Shown here piece by piece: positions 56,338-64,000 of a stretch of DNA of 64,000 nt. A program made the position numbers and the translations under genes. Source of the stretch: Scatophagus argus (Eukaryota > Chordata > Actinopteri > Scatophagidae); the NCBI RefSeq assembly GCF_020382885.2, contig NC_058508.1, positions 9,213,917-9,277,916 of the forward strand, read 5' to 3'. The first letter of the stretch is position 1, and every line of letters starts with the position of its first letter. Under the pieces are notes generated by a model that ran no database searches, was not told the DNA's origin, and saw only the letters and a program-made list of their open reading frames with translations.

Positions 56338-58464
56338 TTATGTCATAAGTTTCACCATCATGATCCCCACCATTACAAAGATCCACTGCTGTTTGACCAC
56401 GCTTCCTGATGTTTCCAGCGGCTTAGCTATGGGTGGCACAAGAGTGTGAACATAACTCCTGAGAGAAGGTATCCACAGTGAGCATTTAAAAGGCTGGCTC
56501 AGGTTTCTTTTCTCTATATTTATTGTGCTGGAGACATTGTATCGTCCATATTGGTCCTCCTCTTCCCCTGTGCTTGCAAAGTCTGTTAAGTTAACGTCTT
56601 CCTGGAACCAGTGGATGTGGCCAGAGGGGTAAAGTCCACTGAACCAGCACTCAGCGCGAGACGCATTGATGGAGGCACTGAAACTTCCAGAGCAATCTGT
56701 AAAGATAAATAACTTTTAGAGAGATACAGGAAGATAAAAAAAAGACAAAAACAATTTAAAAAATCAAAAGTTAACTCACTTTGTACTGTGACAACAGTTG
56801 CGGCATACTTGACTGTTTGTTTGGAGTGTAGTTTGCAGACGTAGCTTCCCTGGTTTACTGGCATCACGTTGAGGAGAGTCAGAGTGAGTGTGTCGTGGGG
56901 AGACTTGCTCTTTTTTTCACACAGAACCCCAGGTTCAGATTGTGGACTGTCATGTAGACAAGTTATATTTCTGCCAACCCAGGAAAATTTAATAATATCC
57001 AACTGCTGTGATGAGGCGACATCACATGGCAGTGACACATTTGTTCCACACTGCGACACCACCTGGGAAATGGTCTGTAGCTTCACCTCTTCAGTGACTG
57101 AATTATCAGAGAGAGGGATGACAAGGTTAAAGAACAAAACACAGTTACATGACATACATGATTCCTGCTAAATGACTTCATTTATCTACATCCCCTTCCC
57201 TTTATTACTCAGTTTAATGTCAATACTCATCAGAATCAGAATTCCTTTATTTATCCCTGAAGGGAAATTCTTTAATTTTTTTGCCTTTTTCACATAAATA
57301 TACTATTAAAAAGACTGGTATCACATTATAATTATTCTGTGAACGCAGTCTACAAATGTTCAGTCTATGAGTTACAGTTGATTTAGATGTGGGGCTGCTG
57401 TCAGACTGTGGCTGTATAAAAATGGGCAGGACAGGCAGTCTGGCTCTGTCCAAATTTAACAAAATTCACCTACCAGCACCTGTGAACTCACAACTCCTTA
57501 GCCTCTCCTGTTTGTGTGATCCATACAAAACCCAAAGGGTAAAAATTACAATAAATCGATTATTATTCAGCGAAACCAAACTGGCTGTAAGTTTTGCCAA
57601 AGGTAAGTTAAAAGAGTGATATGTAAGAAGTGGTGTGCTGTCAAACTCATACTCCAAACCAAGTAGGGGGCAGAGTTATAACTAGCTGCTGTTAGCTTGT
57701 TAGCTCAGTCAGCTCAGTCAGCCATGCATCGGACTGGAAGCTTGAAACAATAAGAGAGTGTCTGTGTTGTTTATGCTGCTAGTACAGGAGCTTTGAATCA
57801 CCGGGAGAAGGACTGGGGGGACCAAGCTGGGAAAGCTGGCAGGGGTCAGTACCAGAATGGACATCAGAAGTGGAGCTGAGTGAGTGGGCTGCTTAATTGG
57901 GCTCAACGCACTCCAAATGAACACGGCCATACCAGGACTGAACACAGCTACCTACCTTCAGTAGCTGCCTCTGTAGCACATTACATATACATCTTTGATG
58001 TAATGTCAAAACTCATGTCAAAACTGTTTCTTCACGTTCTGCAGATAATTTTAGTAAATTTTTGAATATTTTAAACTAAAATTCTTACATCTTGCAGCTG
58101 TAACAATAGGATATTTACAATAAATACAAGAGAAACCGACTGACAAATCAGTTCTACAAAATTTATGCAATACTGTTCGCATATTTTGTGAAATGTCCTT
58201 GATAAACTGGACCCTTTTGAATCAGTATACAAAAACTGTCCCAATATACATTCCGTTCATGCATAATATAAAGCCTCACCAGCAATGCTGACAGCTGAAG
58301 TAAACCAGATGATGGAAATCCAGCCATGAACATGCCGTGTTCTTATGCCAGGGTAGAAACTCATGATCTGTATTAAAATCAGTATTTATCTCATTAGATG
58401 AGCTAAAGCAAAAACAAGAGAGCTATGCTACACGAGGTAAAACAAGCTTGTCTGTACTCACCAT
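56338..58464 (-). CDS. Immunoglobulin-superfamily surface protein, V-like + C-like domains (B7/butyrophilin-like)
   Basis: Exons: 58464-58462 (ATG only, donor GTGAGT), 58367-58280 (signal peptide, hydrophobic WISIIWFTSAVSIA), 57097-56780 (V-like domain), 56696-56338 (C-like domain to TAA). Phases agree at all junctions. The V-like domain has Cys in VSLPCDV, Trp in FSWVG and Cys in QGSYVCKL. The C-like domain has Cys and Trp in CWFSGLYPSGHIHWFQ and a closing Cys in FKCSLW. Six N-x-S/T sequons are visible. GRYNVSSTINI resembles the membrane-proximal domain of B7 proteins such as ICOSLG. The C-terminus WIFVMVGIMMVKLMT is too short for a normal membrane span, so the annotated stop may be intron read-through and further exons may exist. 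It probably acts as a leukocyte co-signalling ligand or receptor; the exact family is not known to me. Confidence 0.72.
57229..57290 (-). repeat. LINE 3' end with ATTCTG-type tail
   Basis: On the minus strand it reads AATTTCCCTTCAGGGATAAA, then TAAAGGAATTCTGATTCTGATG. It lies in the Ig gene's intron between the signal-peptide and V exons. Confidence 0.6.
57420..57720. repeat. Second copy of the GGCTCTGTCCAAA interspersed family
   Basis: It contains CTGGCTCTGTCCAAATTTAA, CACCTACCAGCACCTGTGAA and, further on, GCTGTTAGCTTGTTAGCTCA. It shares these phrases in diverged form with the copy at 15340. It is inside the same Ig gene intron. Confidence 0.5.
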
Positions 58465-58499
58465 GGTGCTCTCCTTAACATGCGGCTAATAAATGTCTT

Positions 58500-61400
58500 C
58501 ATTTAATGAGCTGCAGCTCAAGAAGACGTGTTGTGCAGAAGAACATTCACTGAGACAGCCTCAGCTTTAAGAACTACTTCAGATCATGTGGTGTCAGTTT
58601 TCACTTCGAAGGCAAGAGTAAACATGCCCTGGAATGAATGAGGGACAACACCAGGAAGAGAGGTAGTTTGGTGTCTTTTCCCCTTTACTGAACCATCAGT
58701 AAAAGAAAATGGTTATTTTGATACTAACCTTTTGCAGACAGATTCTTCTTCTCATTATCATTATTATTTGCAAATTGGACCTACTTTTTTCTTTTATAAA
58801 TATGTAGCTCAATTTTTGTGCTTATGCCTAATTCTGGCTGAAAACATATTATTCTATTTTATTGTTCTTAGCCTTAATAAGTCATAGAATGAAAAATTTT
58901 AGCAAATATTTGTGCATTATTGATATGTTAAAGAACTGATTTGAACCAGTTTTGCTCTTCTTTTGAGGAGTTTTGAAGAGTTATCTTCATATTTAACTTA
59001 CCATGTAAGCAGTTCAGTGTGACTCTATATTTAAAACCCAGTGGATACATGAATATATTTTAAAGGTTTCCTAGGTTGGTGTTGTTTTGAACCTTGCCCC
59101 TAACAAAGAGCACTGCAAGATTAATTTGTATTAAAGGTCCAGAAATAGAAGAAGTGAGGAATAAGAGTTCAATTTGGCAAGTCACTTTGGAAATAAGACA
59201 GAGATTTACTCTGATATAATGACAACATTTAAAATGACAGTAGTTGAATGAAAGACAAACAAGTGAAATGTCTATCCTCACTGACAGAATCAATGATAGC
59301 ATCATAGATTTGACTGTTCTGATGCTTCAGCTTGAGATACACTTCCCTCAGCCTCATTGTACACAGCCTATTCTACACCACTTTACTGTATGGTTTGAAT
59401 TAACACTTCGTACCACTCTGACTCATTCAAACCACTTATTCGCAGAGGTGTGGTGGAATATCAGAGTATGTTGGGAAAGATCCAGGTTGACTTTGCCAAA
59501 GAAGCAACAAGGAATTTGAGGATATAAGATTACTCTTCTGCAACACTAAAAAACTCAGGGATAGGCCATCGCTTGTTCAGGATTAAGTTTTGCTCTGTTC
59601 TGTCTTTTTCTTCAGGGAGTGGACAGAACAGTCAGGTTTTTTTTTCATGTAGCTGAACTTTCTTGAACTGTTACATTTTTGCCTTGAATGTGTCTGTAAG
59701 AACAAAGGAACACCCAGTCTTGTCTGTAATTAAAGTAATAGTGTGATTTCCAAAATCCTGTTGGCTACAAGTTTATTGTAAGAACAAATCATTTTTCCAC
59801 CCATAAATAATTTATACAAAACATTTTATGTCTCTCTGTAAATCACAGCATTACTTGCACTCAAGTTATATTGATTTAGCATTACTTTCATTCCCTGCAC
59901 TTTAAAACCACCCACCCACCCACATTCTCCAGTTTCAGAATAATTAGAGAAAAAGAGCTGTGATCTCTGTGTGGTGGAGATAGACCAGATTAAAAGATAA
60001 AAGCAAGTAATCTGCTTGTGCCAGCCAGAAACTGCTGCCTAAATTCAGTAGCAAAGATCTGCCCAGACATCTCCAAATACCAAAGTGATCGTTCATGACA
60101 AGAATGAAAAGTTACTGACAATGAGGAGTACAGGAGTTTGCAATTATAGACAAGCACATATTCTATCACATAACTTTATGAATACCCAGAGGAGGGAAAT
60201 GTTTTTGTTAAAGTAAGAGTAGGTCAACTCCTATCAAGTTGAGGCAGGCAAGCATTTATAAAAATAAGACTGAAACACACTGCCAAACAAGAAATACCAA
60301 TTGGTATACACAGACTGTAATTAGAAAGGAAGAGCTGCTGGGAAATCAGAGGCTGATCAGTAATGAGCCACTGGTGTGCAGGGCTTGGGAGTGCACAGAG
60401 GACACCTGGTGGACAGGTGAGGAATGACCAAACAAGAGCAGCTGGAGTTGTGACAAAGACTGATAAAGGTATGTGAAATGCTGTTTTCTCTTTTTTTCTC
60501 AAGGATCTGAAACAAACAGAAAAATTACAAAGTCTAAGTAGAAACACAAAGTCTAAAGGGAGAAGAGTGATCATCTTTGCGATAAAAAGGTTTCTTTGAT
60601 GTGTCAGGATCTCATCTGTGCAAAAGAACTGATGAGAACCATTTCAGTGTTGCAGCTCTGGTCTGCAAAATGAATGAAACTCATTTGAATTTCCACCATA
60701 CAGCACGACGTGAAGGCTGAACAAACACAGGTGCAGTCTTACAAACGAAATATACTAAGTGCTTTTCATTTAATTCAAGCTCTTTTGCAATGCCCAAAGC
60801 CACCATATAGATTTTACCTCACAAGCCTTGTTAACCTGCAAGCGTCGGTTCACATCTATAAAAAAAACCGACAGACCACCTGAATATGATACTGTAGAAA
60901 TCATTATAATGACACTCTTTGCAATGTAGAGACCTTCAATCTTTTGTCACCATTTCTTCATTTTATCTTTGACATTAAAGATCACATGATGGCAGATAAA
61001 TACAGTTTAAAGAGTTCAGCCTCAGCCAGTGTGCAGTGACTTTGAAGAATTTTCTCCCGGCATCTTCCTCACTCAACACTTTGGGATAGATGCTGCAAAC
61101 CCAAGGGGCCAACTCTCCATTTTAAATGGATATAAGGCTCCAGCATCTCTCATCACTTGCTACTTTGCTTGTGGTGATACTGCAAACAGTGCTGTACTAC
61201 ATGGATATACTTCTAGCAATGGAAGACTTTCAATGCTCTTCCTTATTAGTAAAGCTTTCAAACTAATATAGTACAAAATGGAGTATTTCTGAATTTTATG
61301 AGTTAAACTATAACATTCAGGCTGTAAGAGTGCAAGATCCAGCAGTAAGTCAAAACTTTCCAGAGACTTGAGCTGGGATTTCCCAGCTTTTCTGGAAAGT

Positions 61401-64000
61401 TTGTCATTCACACAACTTTGATCTGCTTCTATAGCAAAACTTCTGGGTGAGAATGTGAACTCACACTTGTATTTGTAAGTCCCCCATTTTGACAGAAGCG
61501 GCTCTTTTTCAGGCGGTTTAGTGTGAAGATGACAGAAAAATCTCTGAAACAGTGAAAGTAACTTGTGAGATGCTGCTGTGCACACATGGGAAACCTGCTG
61601 TGAAAAGGGTGTTGATTGAAGAGAACATTTGAAATATTAATCGTTTTAAGCGTAATAAAATATTTTTCATTGAACTGTTAAGCGAAACCGTCTGCAGAGT
61701 GAGGAGAGAGAGGAGAAGGACTCGGCCATAGAGATGGATCCTTTCTGCTGATCTGTAATGTTTGTGAAACATCAGTTACATGCAGCTCTTTGTTTCTGAT
61801 GTGCTCAGCCATTAAGACTTTAATGGAGCCGAGTCTTAATGGAACTTTATAAATGAACATTAAGACTATTGCAATGTTTTCAGCCTCAGCATTACAGCAT
61901 CACAAGTGATGTGCATCACTGTCAGTTCTACTAATGGCTATTATGGAAATCCATGGCAATGTAAAGCAGGTGACCTATCAGTGAGCAGAGAGCTCCTCTC
62001 CGAGAGGCAGCTCATCATGTGTACAAGGTAGGGTTGAATAACAGAATTCCCTCCATGTTACTCACAAAATTAAAATATATATAAATGGATGGATAAATAT
62101 GTCAGTGTGTGCGCTGTAAGTGAGTGCAGCAGGATGGAGGAAGAAAAAAAAATACAGAATTTAAATGAAAATCATGTCTTTCATTTCATTCCATGGCTGG
62201 AATCAGTCAATGCCAAAAATCAGTGTGGCTCAGTGTGGAACTGGCAGTTATTGCCTTTTTAAAAGAATGGCACACACTGGTTTCTCTTTCTTAAACATGC
62301 TGAATTATGTGGTTCAGCAGTTGCTTAGAGGAATGAATGTCAAAGCAGGGTGTGCTTAGTGTGCTAAAATTAGTGTACTAAAATAGGCTAATTTTCTAGC
62401 ACTATGGCAGTCGAATCCAGAGAAGGGCACTGGAGACAAGAACTTCCTCTTGAAAAATAATAATTTAAAAATAAGGTATTTGTCTTTTAGCTGCTGTGAG
62501 TGAAGCTGAGCAAAGAAGGCTATGTGGGCTGCAGTACTGTGAACTTCCCTGCTTAGGATTCAGTCTCAGATAAACGTTGGTAAAACACTGGATGCATTAG
62601 AGAGTCAGTGTAACTTATTTCCACTTTGATGGAAAACATTGATGCTCAGTGCATATGATTATCCTCAATTTTTCCCCTGAGCCCGCATTTCCCACTTCTG
62701 TTTTTCCAGCTGTATATTTCCTTGTTAAATACAAATATGGCATTTAGTATAAAGGCAGTACTTTTCAGAGCTCTTTTGTCCTTGGGCATCTGCTTCTGTG
62801 GATTCTCAGTAAAGCAGTGGAAGTTCAAATCAAACAGTGGCAGGGAGAGAGGATCTACGGTGGAAGAGAGAAGTGGACAGATGGAGAGAAAGACAAACTA
62901 AAACAGAGAAGCAGTTAATTTTCAGTGAGATAAATGTTGGATATTGGATAAGAGTGATGCAGAGGTCAACTTAAAACAGGAGAAAATTAAGCAGGAGAAA
63001 AATAAGATACAGACAAAAAGAATTATTCACATTATATCGTGGTGGTATTGTCCTTGACCAAATTCTTCACAGGAGTCATTAGGATTCCTCTTCTCATCAA
63101 AAGGGTATGACAGCTTATCTCAGATTCAGTGAACATTTTTTTGCTCATTTTTTGCAACCAATGCCAGATGCTGCTTTCGAATAAATAGGCTATTTTTGTC
63201 AGTCACCTTTGTCAGTTGTGCTTGCAGTACACACACACGTAATCTGCTTTTTTTCCCACTGATATTCTTCCTGAGTTATTCTGCAGGTTTTCTATGCAGC
63301 CTGTCAGATGAAGACCAGTCATGTTGTCATTTGATGTGATGTGATCTGACCAGCGGTGCATTTTAAATCTCAGCCTGGACTTGTAATGTCAGCAGAGCTG
63401 TTGTTGCTGGGCTGATGGCCAAGAGGCAATAGCAGCAACAAGCAGTGCCAAGGTCCAACATAGCAAGAGTGAAAACCGTTGCCACAGCAACAGAGGAAGC
63501 TGCTGTTTGATGCCCATTACCCTGACATTGGATCTGGCCCTCAGACATTATTATTATTTTTTGGGGGGTGGGGTGTCAGTTATCTGTCCCTGATAACTGA
63601 GACATGTTATACTGGGCCTGTAAGCGGGGGAAAGTTATTTTGTAGTTTTGCCAGATGTCATAAAACTGATGCATAAGCTGACCTCAATAACATCTCTGTT
63701 ACGTCCAAAATTTCACAATTTCACAACTTTTCAGTTATGTAACAAAATGTATGAAATGAAACTGAATTGATATTACATTACATTGACATGTTAATGTAAT
63801 ACTTCCTATGACCGAATATTATCAAGAATGTAGTCCAGTGGCTTATAATAAAACTGAACCAATTATTATTATGATTATCATTACATTTTAGGTTGAGCCA
63901 ACCCATAAAGATTTGGGGATGTTTTTCTTACGGTAATAGAGTAATATTATCTTTAAATTTGTGAGTTCTTTCACACTATAGCAGTCCTTCTCAAATAGTG
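58500..64000. other. Right-hand flank, no gene recognised
   Basis: About 5.5 kb of AT-rich sequence with many stops on both strands. The longest frames (60224-60574 and 61160-61585, minus strand) look like random translation and lack splice support. The Ig gene promoter should lie just above 58500. A GTTGTGACAAAG...CACCTGGTGGACAGGT stretch near 60390-60460 is repeat-like but not classified. Confidence 0.5.

Noticed and set aside
60224-60574. 116-codon membrane-like frame on the minus strand
   Set aside because: Hydrophobicity comes from T-rich DNA; the central part looks like a dispersed repeat.
61160-61585. 141-codon open frame on the minus strand
   Set aside because: No family motif and no acceptor/donor support; reads like chance translation.

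Overview
The window is vertebrate nuclear DNA and almost certainly from a ray-finned (teleost) fish. It has short split exons with GT/AG junctions, AT-rich introns, abundant CA/TG and GATA microsatellites, and degraded teleost-type LINE and fold-back repeats. There are no operons, ribosome-binding sites, CRISPR arrays or prophage.

Layout. (1) 1-8557, minus strand: about 30 exons of fbf1, a coiled-coil protein of ciliary transition fibres. It is cut by the left edge close to its C-terminus. An RFX X-box-like site lies just upstream of its ATG. (2) 10683-13877, minus: prcd, a tiny photoreceptor disc protein gene whose first exon is diagnostic. (3) 15142-21449, minus: cytoglobin (cygb1), three coding exons; intron 1 holds a decayed LINE. 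(4) 24501-32160, plus: complete prpsap1, ten exons, 356 codons plus stop. (5) 32696-36708, minus: an unrecognised two-exon candidate of 89 codons. (6) 38402-39028, minus: an intronless Ras-superfamily gene of Ras-dva type. (7) 56338-58464, minus: an immunoglobulin-superfamily surface protein with V-like and C-like domains, resembling the B7/butyrophilin group; its 3' end is uncertain. The stretches 39.3-56.3 kb and 58.5-64 kb are largely gene-poor and hold repeats.

The neighbourhood fbf1 - prcd - cygb - prpsap1 matches genes that lie together on human chromosome 17q25 (prcd and cygb are direct neighbours there), which supports the calls. These genes do not form one pathway; their proximity is conserved synteny. 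I found no convincing new multi-gene system. The most useful leads are the small two-exon candidate, the incomplete Ig receptor, the short prcd gene, the X-box-like site of fbf1, and several strong inverted repeats. Exon boundaries were read by eye from splice consensus and reading-frame phase; nothing was aligned by software.
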